DNA of 27,310 nt from Reticulitermes lucifugus (lineage: Eukaryota > Arthropoda > Insecta > Blattodea > Rhinotermitidae). The number at the start of each line of letters is the position of its first letter. Position 1 is the first letter of the stretch. Positions 11,900 to 22,200 of this stretch are shown piece by piece. The DNA lies in NCBI GenBank assembly GCA_026260175.1, contig JAKCWW010003955.1:16956-44265 (forward strand), given 5' to 3'. The notes beneath the pieces are model-generated. The model was given only the letters and a program-made list of their open reading frames with translations, was not told where the DNA came from and ran no database searches. The position numbers and the translations under genes were made by a program.

Positions 11900-12339
11900 C
11901 TACAAGGAGGAAAATTGAGTGCCTTGCAGCAAGCATTAATACAGGGACATTATTTATGTGACAACTGTCACTAGTCATTTCCTGTCCACTTGCTTAACTT
12001 ATAAAACATCAATGTCCAGTGAATATGTCTGTTGGGGAATTGTGTCTGTGAGCCAAAGGAAAATATTTCCAGAACCTTCTTTAACTATGGTGAATAAAAA
12101 CCTGATATTAACTGCACAACATTGAACTGAGATGTGTGGACTGCAGCTCACAGCAAACTGTAGTGGCAGTGAGAGCTGCGCTACCTGCCGTCACATGCAG
12201 TGGTGTGAGAGAAGTGTGATGTGAGTTGTCAGACAAAATAATGTCACTGCGTGTATCAAGGCAGGCTACATCTGCAAAGTGCCCCTAATAAAGGAAAATG
12301 TGCTAATTCAAATTCACTGCTACTTTTTTTCTGTCCAAG

Positions 12340-12745
12340 CAAGGGCGCACCAAGGTGGGGGGCTGCAGCCCAGCAGCCCCCCCCCAAACCCCCCAAAAAC
12401 GAAATTTAAAAAACACAGATTTTGTAGACACGATATCAAAGGTTTTACGTGATTTACCCTTCAGTCAAAATCAGCCACTGAAATCAGCTGATAACTAGTA
12501 CAGTAGAATTTTGAAAATAAGTTAATAAAGTTAAAAAAACAAGAAGCTTGGACACTGTGATTGAGTCATGGAACATGTAGTTATATTGGTGTGTATATAA
12601 ATGGACTTGCAAACAGTGTTATGTTACAGTTATACTTATGACATGATTTTTATAACATAATTTTTAAAATTAAACCTAAATTATATATAGCTGCGCAGAG
12701 TCAGCACCCCCCCCACCCCAATGACAAATTCTAAGTGCACACCTG
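12340..12745. mobile_element. Degenerate non-autonomous hAT-like element
   Basis: The left end is CAAGGGCGCACC and the right end reads CAGGTGTGCAC on the opposite strand, so the two 11-base ends match at 8 positions. G-rich and C-rich tracts lie just inside both ends. The flanking 8-mers TGTCCAAG (12332-12339) and TCCCCAAG (12746-12753) match at 6 of 8, as expected for an old 8-bp target-site duplication. The interior is AT-rich with no transposase. hAT elements typically have short CAG-type ends and 8-bp duplications, so that superfamily fits best. It lies in an intron of RREB1/hnt. Confidence 0.6.
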
Positions 12746-13124
12746 TCCCCAAGTTCACTAAATTTGTACCAATGTCACCAGCACAGGCCTACTAACGTAG
12801 CAGTAGCCAAGACAAGTGAAGCTTGGGCTGACTCCTCATCATTGCAAAATCTACAGTGTATGAGGTACATTCTACAGTGTCACAACTATCAGCTGTCACT
12901 TCTTATCACTTTGTCATGTTAGCGTAGCCCACACACGCAGCAGACTGGCAGTGAGAAGTGACAAACTATAGTGTTCAGACAAAATATGGACACTGTACAA
13001 AATAAGGCAGCTTGATACAATGAACAATACTTAAAAATACAACAAGGTGCAGAATAATTATATATATTTATGCATGAGATTGTATCTTCAACTTTAGAAA
13101 CAAAATTCGTTCACAAAGGATTAA

Positions 13125-13175
13125 GGCTGCAGTCTTCCAGGATATGACACCGTGTAGTCTGGTAGAGGGATATTG
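13125..13175. repeat. Fragment of the dispersed blattodean-type repeat
   Basis: GGCTGCAGTCTTCCAGGATA followed by TGACACCGTGTAGTCTGGTA matches the segments at 18804-18830 and 24665-24700. The reverse complement matches 8185-8205 and 18390-18425. It is intronic. Confidence 0.6.
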
Positions 13176-13426
13176 ACTGTTCTACGAAGTTTTGAGACAC
13201 AGGCAACAGTCTGCTAGACAATATAGCGTAATGTCAGGTAAGGCCGCAATCTTGCTTTGCGTGACTCATATCAAGTGCAACGTAAGTGGATGAACGTGTA
13301 CAGAAAACTGGGAGGAAAGAGGTAAGGACTGGGGCCTAGTTTGAGGCAGTATTGAGAAATGTGATTGCAAGAAGTGAACGACCATCTGAGTCTCCTGCGC
13401 TGCGAGACCGTGTCACTGGGCAAGCA

Positions 13427-13475
13427 GTTGCATCATGGGCCTTCATATTCAGGGTCAAGCAGTCCAGGAAGAGGA
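13427..13475 (-). repeat. Fragment of the dispersed blattodean-type repeat
   Basis: The minus strand reads DCLTLNMKA-like. CCTTCATATTCAGGGTCAAG aligns with CCTTCACATTCAGCACCAAG at about 15258. It directly abuts the 51-bp minisatellite, which may have grown next to it. Confidence 0.5.
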
Positions 13476-13477
13476 AA

Positions 13478-14140
13478 TGTGGTAATGTGTAGGTATAGGG
13501 TAATGGTTAATAGCAGTCTCAGACACAGTGTGGTAACGTGTAGGTATAGGGTAATGGTTAATAGCAGTCACAGATACAGTGTGATAATGTGTAGGTATAG
13601 GTTAATGGTTAATAGCAGTCACAGGCACAGTGTGATAATGTGTAGGTATAGGTTAATGGTTAATAGCAGTCACAGACACAGTGTGGTAATGTGTAGGTAT
13701 AGGTTAATGGTTAATATCAGTCACAGACACAGTGTGATAATGTGTAGGTATAGGTTAATGGTTAATAGCAGTTACAGACACAGTGTGATAATGTGTAGGT
13801 ATAGGTTAATGGTTAATAGCAGTCACAGACACAGTGTGGTAATGTGTAGGTATAGGTTAATGGTTAATAGCAGTCACAGACACAGTATGGTAATGTGTAG
13901 GTATAGGGTAATGGTTAATACCAGTCACAGACACAGTGTGGTAATGTGTAGGTATAGGTTAATGGTTAATAGCAGNNNNNNNNNNNNNNNNNNNNNNNNN
14001 NNNNNNNNNNNNNNNNNNNNNNNNNNNCACAGACACAGTGTGGTAATGTGTAGGTATAGGTTAATGGTTCATAGCAGTCACAGACACAGTGTGGTAACGT
14101 GTAGGTATAGGTTAATGGTTAATAGCAGTCACAGACACAG
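13478..14140. repeat. 51-bp minisatellite with internal assembly gap
   Basis: Thirteen unit positions of exactly 51 bp start at 13478 (next 13529 and so on). Twelve are visible at least in part and one is hidden by the gap. Units read like TGTGGTAATGTGTAGGTATA, then GGTTAATGGTTAATAGCAGT, then CACAGACACAG. Because 51 is divisible by 3 and the unit lacks a plus-strand stop in one frame, a 265-codon open frame (13365-14162) results. The repeated 17-residue unit (CRYRLMVNSSHRHS core) is best explained as an artefact. The array sits in an RREB1/hnt intron, antisense to the gene. Confidence 0.95.
13976..14027. other. Assembly gap (52 N)
   Basis: A run of 52 undetermined bases lies inside the 51-bp minisatellite. 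The units on either side are exactly 102 bp (2 x 51) apart, so the gap keeps repeat register and probably hides one unit. Confidence 0.99.
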
Positions 14141-15159
14141 TGTCATGTTACAGAAGACTTGACTACCCATCCTCTTCTTCTTAGCAGTCTGCACTCAGTC
14201 ACTGTTGTGTGCTGTCAAATGTTACCTCAACAGCTGGCTCTTCTGGCAATCTGCAGTAGATGATGACAGGTTATTGACACCGTGATCATCAAGGTCTTTC
14301 TGCTTCACACTGCCTTCCCATTGGGCAGTCCCCCTGTCATCACCAGCATCATCACTGCCACTACCATGACTCTCATCTCCGCCATACCGGCTCTCAGGAT
14401 GACTGCTGCCTGCAGTACTTGCGTTCCAACCCTCTTCTGCAGACGTAACAGTCCTGGAATAAAGACCACAGAAATGTACAGTATTTCTTTATATCCAAGC
14501 CAGTAGGCTTTGTTCTCTTTAGAAGCCATCATTCAAATTCATACATGCATTCAAATCATGGATTCCACATTATCAAACAGTTCATATACTTGGCACATCA
14601 AGAAACATGTTCACACGAGTATTTTCAAGAAACATTTGTCACTTGTGGATATTTGCCACATCATGGGAAAGGTATACATGTACAAGTACTGGCCACTTGC
14701 TAGTCCCCATCGACTATCTGTAAATGTGACACAAGTCAAAGTAATTATCAGTGTCATCGGAACGCAACTGTTGCTGTGTTCCCTTGACTTATTTCAAATG
14801 CTCCTGACCTCTGTGTGCTGTAATGTGGGATGCATTTTAAGGTATTTGAGTTTTAAAATCTGCAACTGTGGGAAGTAGTTGGAATTCGAAGTCCTGCATC
14901 AGCAAAGGGTTAATTTACTTCGATTAATTCTGTCATTTAAGTACACATAGTAACACTTAAAATTAAAAAGTTTATGACCAGCCCACAATTACAAGCGATC
15001 CCCACCTCTAAATGACCTCTGAACTGCCACTGTGTATGCAAGTACTGCTGATAGTATCAACTGGTCTCCACTAGCACAGCAATACTCAGCTGACAGTACT
15101 GATAGTTGATAGTATAGTGAAGAGTGAATACCACTGCCATAAAAATAAATAAATGAATA

Positions 15160-15299
15160 ATTAAATAATTAAATAGAAGTTTAGGGTACAGATCTTCTGA
15201 AACGTGATGCTGTGTTGTTTGACGAGCATTTCCCAGTGTTTCGAAGGAGCACAATGCCTTCACATTCAGCACCAAGCAGTTAAAGAAGAATAGCTGCAC
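15160..15299 (-). repeat. Copy of the dispersed blattodean-type repeat
   Basis: The minus-strand translation contains CLVLNVKALCSFETLG followed by QTTQHHVSEDLYP. I remember both as recurring in cockroach and termite predicted proteins. It is followed on the plus-strand left side by an (AAAT)n-like run near 15138-15170. There is no intact ORF and it is intronic. Confidence 0.6.
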
Positions 15300-15675
15300 G
15301 AGACAAAGTGTGTGTTACATAGGTACGGTTAATGTGGGTAGCAGATGGCTAGAGAAGTTGGAGAGCCAATAATGGTGACAGCGTGGATGAAAAAATACAT
15401 GGAACGCCACAAGAGGTGTTGTTGTATACTTGTAAGATATAACAGCTCAGGTGAAGGAGGGTTTGCACATGTATTCTTTCATCCATCTTCATTTGCTTTC
15501 ACCAAGGCTCCTCCCACTATTGCGCCTCTTGGCTTGCCACCCACGCTGGCCATCAGGTACTCTACATAACACACGCTACTTGTAGTGTGTTGCTGGTCTT
15601 CTTGGACTGCTTGATCTTGGAGATACAGGCACCACAATCCCTTAAAATGTCAAAAACCACTCATAAAATGAAACA

Positions 15676-15750
15676 GTGTTACATGCTGAAGACATGCAAC
15701 TTCAGCAACACCACTGCAAGAATCTCAAATCCCTCATAAGTGAAGCTCCT
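15676..15750 (+). repeat. Fragment of the dispersed blattodean-type repeat
   Basis: The plus-strand translation contains EDMQLQQHHCKNLKSL, the 3' part of the same repeat family as 15160-15299 but in opposite orientation. It ends about 40 bp from the splice donor of the finger 11-13 exon. Confidence 0.6.
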
Positions 15751-15786
15751 CACAGTTCTAACCAATATTTGCGTTCTGTGACACAC

Positions 15787-16260
15787 CTCGGTACGAGTGG
15801 CTGCGCTGCAGGTCCAGGACTGACTGGGCTGTGCTTTGTCTGCACATGCTTCTTGAGGTTGCTCTGTGTTGAGAATGTTGAGCTCGGACAGTAGTTGCAC
15901 TTGTACGGCCTCTCTGGAACGTTCCTCATGGTGTAGTTTCCTGAATTAGAGCCGGGTGAAGTCTCAGAGCTTGATGAAGAATTTCCGCCTTGAGGTGCCG
16001 ATGAGGCCGATTGGCTGCCATGTTTGCGGAGCAGATGGCGGTCGCAGTTTGACTTGGTAGTGAAGAGCAGTGAGCAGTGTGGACATTTGTAAGGCTTCTG
16101 TCCAGTATGAGTCAGCACGTGGCGCCTCAGAGATGAAGTCCAAGGGAATGTTCGTGGGCAGTAAGGACATGAGACACGGTTTGGTGCTAATGAATACGCA
16201 CTTTTCTTCTTCTCTACACCACTGGTGCTGGTGTTGGTGTTGCCCAGCTCACACTCTGAC
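15787..16260 (-). CDS. RREB1: RREB1/hindsight ortholog, exon with zinc fingers 11-13
   Basis: This 474-nt exon adds 157 full codons. Its first G completes the AA left by the previous exon to give Lys, and its final AG is completed by C from the next exon to give Ser. The acceptor is CTCTTGCAG before 16260 and the donor is CGAG|GTGTGT after 15787. It encodes a linked finger pair with FPWTSSLRRH and FTTKSNCDRH joined by THTGQKPYKC. This closely matches the RREB1 pair that carries FPWASSLQRH and FSTKSNCERH. A third finger follows near 15907-15835 (CNYC...HVQTKH), with 13 rather than 12 residues between the second Cys and first His. The linker between fingers 12 and 13 is rich in Ser and Gly. A blattodean-type repeat fragment starts about 40 bp beyond the donor, inside the intron. 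Confidence 0.92.
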
Positions 16261-17035
16261 CTGCAAGAGATATATAACAACTGGCAGCCATGTCACAATA
16301 AGCAGTACAGAGTAACAAGAACCAAATGGTTGTGCCATCTTTTATTAGCATACGAATTATATGCTACAGACAGTCTGTCTCTGAACTTCAGCCAGACTCA
16401 ACTGAGATGGCTAGTGCAGTGTGTTCCACTGGTTCAGTAAGTGCCAAAAATTGAACAGATCTTTAAATAACCAAACACACCCTGGTATATATATATCTTC
16501 TCCCCCACACATGCCACATGCCCCACCCATCTCATCCTCATTGCTTCAAATAATATTTGGCCAGCAGTACAACTTATGAAGCTCTTCATTATGCAATTTT
16601 ATCCAGTTGCCTGTTACTTCCTCCTAGGCCCAAATATCTTCCTCAGCACCCTGTTCTCAAACACCGTCAGCACTGAACAGACATTTATACATCTTCGTAC
16701 ATGTTATTACTCTCCTTACAAACACTTGAGCTACGAATAACTCACACATATGGATGTCTATCTTTTAAATATGTTATTTAACTTTTCGGAAAGACAATAA
16801 AAACTGAACATATGAATATATAGTACATGAATACATGTATTCTTCTTAAAAATATAATTAAAACATCTACCTGAGACAAACATAACCTCAAATTTTAGGC
16901 AACCCTTTTGAAGAAATATAAATATAAAGAGTTACACCAGCAAGCCTTAGTTGAAGATTTTCAGACAACCCCGTAGGTTTAAACTAGTGGAATTCAGAGA
17001 CGGATTTGATTTTTAAATTCAGGCAAATTTATGTG

Positions 17036-17437
17036 ACTTGTATAGGGTGTGCTACTGTACGGTATTAATTTTTTTATTTGTATAGGATGTGTTAAGGTGT
17101 GCCATTAGTTTTGTTATTTGCATAGGGTGTGCTAATATGTGCTATTACTTTCGTGTTATTTGTATTAGGTGTGCTAATTGTGCAATTAATTTCATGCTAT
17201 TTGTATAAGGTGTGCTAATGTGTGCTATTAATTTTAAGTTACTTGTATAAGGTGTGCTAATTGTGCAATTAATTTCATGTTATTTGTATAAGGTGTGCTA
17301 ATGTGTGCTATTAATTTTATGTTACTTGTATAAGGTGTGCTACTGTGTGCTATTACTTTTATGTTATTTGTGTAGGGTGTGTTAATGTGTGCTATTGTAT
17401 GATTTGTATACAGTGTCCTAATTTGTGCTATTTCCAA
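17036..17437. repeat. 40-42-bp minisatellite with a two-unit higher order
   Basis: About ten units begin with TATARGGTGTGCTAATG-like sequence at 17041, 17081, 17121, 17163, 17204, 17246, 17287, 17329, 17371 and 17407. From 17163 two unit types alternate: a 41-bp type with TTGTGCAATTAATTTCATG and a 42-bp type with TGTGTGCTATTAATTTTA. This makes an 83-bp dimer. It lies in an RREB1/hnt intron. Confidence 0.9.
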
Positions 17438-18145
17438 ACTCAGTTATAGATTAAAAAGGCTTCTTTTATAAAAATAGGAAATCAACCATCACATAATGCA
17501 TTATATCTTATGCAGTAAACTGTTCCCGAGTTACAAGCATGGACCTTGTGAATAGGGTTTTGGAATGTATGTCGTTCATAAGCAGAAGAATGGCAGTACT
17601 CGTGTTAACAAGAAGTAAAATAAATGAGGCTTGACCTTTAAGAAAAATTATGGTTATAGTGGAATGATGTAATATAAAGTGGTACTGTAACAGCTTTCAT
17701 TACATACCTACCATACTAAATTTAATCAAAATTTGTTACATGTTTTGGATAATTAAAGACAGAAATGGACAGACATTTCTTCCAATTACATGTATTTTTT
17801 TTTTCGTGTCACATCTAAAACATATGAAAATGCAGAATTTGTGATGTAATTTCTATTTGATTCAGTATCAGAGTGGTCTGGTATTTGATACGGTTATCTT
17901 CATTTACATTTCACCTGACTGTTGACAATTTTATCTACCAGCCTGTTGGAATGCAACAGTAATATCAACACAACAGATAAAGGGAAGGGCCATCTCTTAC
18001 ATCAGTAATGACAATAGTTCCTGCATTCCAACCTTAACTCACCAATCCTTGATTCTAAAATAAATTCAAATATAGTACAGTCTCTGCCCATCTTATAGGT
18101 GTGGGGCCTTTTATCCTACAATCAGTACCAACAAAATGGCAGATG

Positions 18146-18345
18146 TTAAGAACTTGTGCTGAAGTGGGAAGTCGGCTGTTTGAGCTGTGCTTTGGAAAAA
18201 TTCAGACAAGCACCTTTATTATGATATAGGAAGAACGCATACAGATGCTCCATATCCAGAAGATTACTGTCATCTGGAATTTGACGCCGTACAATCTGGT
18301 ACAATTGAACCAATGTATCAGAGGATTCCACTGCCTCCATAATCA
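18146..18345 (-). repeat. Copy of the dispersed blattodean-type repeat, minus orientation
   Basis: The minus-strand translation includes LYQIVRRQIPDDSNL, a diverged form of the FYQTTRRxxPED string seen in other copies. It faces the copy at 18352-18432 head to head, creating an imperfect inverted repeat centred near 18345. Confidence 0.55.
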
Positions 18346-18351
18346 TATACT

Positions 18352-18432
18352 CTGTGATGGAGGCAGCAATCCTCTAAACCACTGATATACTTCTACCAGA
18401 CTATACGGGGTCACATCCTACAAGACTGTGAT
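18352..18432 (+). repeat. Copy of the dispersed blattodean-type repeat, plus orientation
   Basis: GGAGGCAGCAATCCTCTAAA followed by CTTCTACCAGACTATACGGG matches the reverse complement of the neighbouring minus-strand copy (GGAGGCAGTGGAATCCTCTG, then TACCAGATTGTACGGCGTCA). It translates as YFYQTIRGHILQDCD. Confidence 0.6.
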
Positions 18433-18654
18433 CTACCCAATCACACTGTGATAACTTCAGATCTCAAAACTCTCATTCCACTCATGATAAACCAACCACC
18501 TGACTGTAGTGCAACTGTAAGAATACAGGAACATACAAACTACAGTTTATTTATACTACTCTCACCGAGCATTTTCACTCAATACTTAATAACGAACTAA
18601 ATGCACATTCACTTGAAACTATTTTATAGTTTATTAAATTCTCCTAAATTCCCC

Positions 18655-18700
18655 TACATATGTTTCGGTCTACTTATAGACCATCTTCACTACAGTGTTC
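18655..18700 (-). ncRNA. Hammerhead-ribozyme-like motif, Penelope-element type, probably inactive
   Basis: On the minus strand, GTGAAGA is followed by a perfect 5-bp stem (GGTCT/AGACC, 6-base loop) and then GAAAC. The hammerhead core is CUGANGA, stem II, GAAA. Here only the first core base differs (G for C). Penelope-like retroelements in arthropods are known to carry minimal hammerhead motifs. The third stem and cleavage site are not clear, so this is a decayed or partial copy at best. Confidence 0.4.
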
Positions 18701-18803
18701 ATAAATAAAGTATTTTCTTTGCCACTTCCAATGTAAATTTGAAGTGTACATTTATTCCAGTAGGAAAGCATGGCCTAAGATTTATGCCTGGGACCTCTTG
18801 CTT

Positions 18804-18985
18804 AAAGCTGCAGTCTTCTGGATCATAACACCACAAATTTTCATGGATGATTACCAATGTTTCAGAAGAATCTGTGCCTGTATCGTCTACCCTGAAGACT
18901 CAGGCAGCTTGTCCCTCCAACACGTCAGAACCACACACATTAACTACGTGGTGTCATAAGCTAGAAGATGACAATCCTTCACTTC
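18804..18985 (+). repeat. Copy of the dispersed blattodean-type repeat
   Basis: It starts AAAGCTGCAGTCTTCTGGAT, matching 13125-13145. It ends with GTCAGAACCACACACATTAA and AGCTAGAAGATGACAATCC, matching 8159-8212. It is the longest copy joining both parts. It is intronic. Confidence 0.6.
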
Positions 18986-19265
18986 CACTTTGATTACAAA
19001 GTAACACAGTACCGCTACACAACTTGGCAATTATCATACAGACAATTTTTGTTGACAGATTTCGTTCCACGTAAATATTCAGTACTCCTCTGAACTGCAA
19101 ACCTTAAGTAACTGAGGAGGACAAACGTACAATGAATGTATTGTACCATGCAAACAATATCTCATGTGAGACCTGGCAACATAATTCTAGATTACAATTA
19201 CGTATGACAGACTAGGCAGTGCAGTTTTCATAGTGTGTTCAGAATCAAATCAAAATCTCACTCAC

Positions 19266-22200
19266 TTGTTTTCATCACTCCCTGAATTGTTGCCTTCACT
19301 ATTGCTGCCTGCAACAAGCCCTTCTTCATCCTCTTCACTCCCCTCCAGAGCATCCTCTCCATCGTGAGTGCCCCGAAAGTAGCGCTGGAAGGCTTGTGTG
19401 TGAGTTGTTGCATTGTCCAAGAGCCGTGATACACTCGCAAGGTCCACGTCCTTCGCACTGCTGGACACTCCCACTCTAATGTTGGCTTCACTGAACTTAT
19501 CTTTGGTTTCCTCTTTTGATTGCTTTTTCTCCATAGCTTCTTCTTCAACATCCTTCCCCTCATCTATCACTAATTCACTTTCGTCATCATTATCCTCATC
19601 CATGTCTTTCTTAATCTCCTCTTGACTTCTCTCAGTCGTCTCATTTCCACTCACTGTAGGCACAGCGTTGTTCAGTTTTGATTTCAACTGTTGAGCTATA
19701 GCAAGTTTAACTTCCTCTGATATAAATGTCTTACTATAATTATTATAGTTATTGTTATTATTATTATTATTTATTATTAGTATACTAGAATTATCTTTGG
19801 TTTTATGGACAATTTCCAACAATCCTGAGTCAGTGGTAATCTCTTCTTTTATCTTTGGTACTACTATCGGATGCGGCGCATCTTCTTCTCTGTTTGGATG
19901 AACGTTATCCCGAATTAAATGAGAGATCTGGTACTTGTTTGACGATTCTGGAACATTAATGACTGCAGGTATATGCTGAGTCAACATGTTATTCTTGGTC
20001 TGAGTGCTAACATTGTCAGCGTCCGACACTTCCTGATGATTGGCGATGTTAAGGTTCGTCGTCAGGCTAGAGTGACTTCTCCTTCCAGGACCAGAAGTTC
20101 CTAAATTGTTCCTCTGCCTTTGTGTCCAGTACTGAGGGTGTTGCTGTTTAATGTGACGTTCCATGTTTGAACGTAGTGTGAAACGTGCTGAGCAATGTTC
20201 ACAAGCAAACGGACGCTCTGTTCTGTATCTTCTCTGTTTCTGTTTAGGCATCAGGACCCCGTTCTTAATGACCATCTTTACAGAAGAGTTATCCCGTTCC
20301 CTAGCTGACTTTGGTGTCACAGAGACCTTCGCAACAGGAGATGTTTTACTAATGCCACTGCTTGAGGCAGACTTGTCAAAATCTTTAGCTGGCATCACTT
20401 GTGGCTGTCTTGTTTCTTCAGCTTTAAAATCACCATAACCCATTGTTACATCAGGCTTCCCTCTAGAATAATCTGGAAATGCTTGATTGTGAATTGCTTG
20501 AAGCCTTTCGGCTGTTGAAACCATCATGGAGTCAAAAATTGTGCCACCAGAGAGTTGCAAATTGTTGATCAACTCCTTGTGTAGACGTGATCTAAACTCC
20601 TCCATATTAGGACTCTGCAGCAGCGCAGGAGCATGTGGCATGAAGTAAGAGTGCAAAGGAAAAGGAGCCTGTGCCTGATGGAATGGGAAGCCGTTGCTGT
20701 TTAAGTACAGGTGGTTTAGCTGTGAATTTCCATAGAATCCTGCTGCGTTCAAATCCAGTTTTGGTAATGCGCTGGGACTTGGGCTATTCTCATGAGATGA
20801 CATGGCAGTGCCCTTGCTAGATGTAAGTCTCTGCTGAGCCAAGGAGCCATGCTGGTGGCTGCCTGTGCTATCATTTCTCAAGCTATGTTCTAACTTGGAT
20901 GAAAAAACTGTGGAAGGAGATCTCTTCTTGTTGGCGAACTCACTGCTTCTAGATTTTTTGGATAAGTCCTGAGGTTCTGCATCATCTGATTCTTTGGTAG
21001 GAGTTGCTGAGAAGCTCTTGTTGTAAGGCTCTCTTCTTTTACTCAAATCTAGTGCATCCATACTGAGATCCAGAGGTGAATCCACATCTCTTTCTGGTGA
21101 TGGACAGGTACCTACCAAATGCCGTAATGGTGCCACTTTCATGATTTCTTTGTTTGAAAATCTTTGGTTCTCACTTACAGGTAGTTTAGGAAAAGCATTA
21201 ATGTTATTTTTGGTTAAACTGACTAGGGCTTCAATGCTTGATATTTTATCAATGCTTTCTCTTTCCTTTTCCAAATCACCATCACAACTTCTCTCTTCAT
21301 CTTCTACTTCCCGCACACAATTTGTCATTGTTGCAGCTTCTTGGGTCTTCTCCCACACACTAACCTGTTTTTTACCTGTCAAATGCTGCTCTGTAATGTT
21401 TTGGTGTGGTGACTGGGTTTGTCTAGGTTCATGTTTGAATTCTTCATACTGCTGTAATGTTACCAATTTCTCATCTGGGGAGTAACTCCGTTTGTGTTCA
21501 CTCAAGGAATGCTGATAATGTGAGGAATGTTCAGTAGTGTTCAAATCTTCCTGGGAAGAAGAGTGCTGAGTGTTAAAAACCAAAGACCTTTTCACATCCT
21601 CACGAGCCTGCAATTTTGCTTGAAGTTCAGGATCATTAGTTGGGTCTTCAGATGGATGATAGATGATCGACTTCTTTACATCTTCTCTTGATAGTTTGGA
21701 ATGTCTGTTCCTCAGATGCCTCTCACAGTTTGCTTTTGTAGTAAATGCATAGTTACATAGAGCACATTCATAGGGACGATCTCCATTGTGGGTTCTCATG
21801 TGACGGACTAAAGTTGCCTTGTCAGGGTTTGTGTATGGACACATGTTGCAGCGAAATATTCCAACACTTGATGAGAGATGTGACCGGTTGTGACCCTTAA
21901 GAGCCCTCAGATTTGGAAAAACAGCTGTGCATAGTCTACAAGGAAATTCTCCCTTCAACTTCATACGTCTAAATTCAGCTGCAAAGCAGTCTTGCTGTTC
22001 GTCCTCGCCAGTTACCGCATCAAGTCGAGCCCCACAATCAGAAGTGAGCACACCTACTTGAGGAGGTGATTTAGACAGATCTTGTAACAATCCTCCAGCA
22101 GACGTCACAGATATAATACTCTGGATATCTGCCAAGTCTTTCCCACTCTCTCCACTCCTGTCCCCTGTCTCATTCCTTTCCCCATTCAGTGGACTGTTGT

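Larger units (their letters stand above)
11900..15786 (-). other. Intron between the finger 11-13 exon and the finger 14 exon
   Basis: This 3,887-bp intron has a GTGTGT donor and a TTGTAG acceptor on the minus strand. It contains a hAT-like element (12340-12745), a blattodean-type repeat piece near 13125-13175, the 51-bp minisatellite with an assembly gap (13478-14140), and further repeat pieces at 13427-13475, 15160-15299 and 15676-15750. Between about 14160 and 15150 nothing recognisable is present. The open frames there are short and unlike any family I know. Confidence 0.82.
16261..19265 (-). other. Intron between the large exon and the finger 11-13 exon
   Basis: This 3,005-bp intron runs on the minus strand from GTGAGTGAG at its 5' end (19265) to CTCTTGCAG at its 3' end (16261). 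It is AT-rich and has no convincing exon of its own. It holds a 40-42-bp minisatellite (17036-17437), blattodean-type repeat copies (18146-18432 and 18804-18985), and a hammerhead-like motif (18655-18700). A short TA run lies near 16487. The remaining stretches (16500-17030 and 17440-18140) show nothing I can name. Confidence 0.85.

Noticed and set aside
12890..12965. An inverted repeat around GTCACTTCT and AGAAGTGAC
   Set aside because: The arms are short (about 13 bp with a 3-base insertion), so it is likely chance or repeat decay.
13365..14162. A 265-codon plus-strand open frame with a Cys/His/Arg-rich 17-residue repeat
   Set aside because: It is made by the 51-bp minisatellite (51 is divisible by 3), spans an N gap, and lies antisense in an intron. 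No start context or family supports it.
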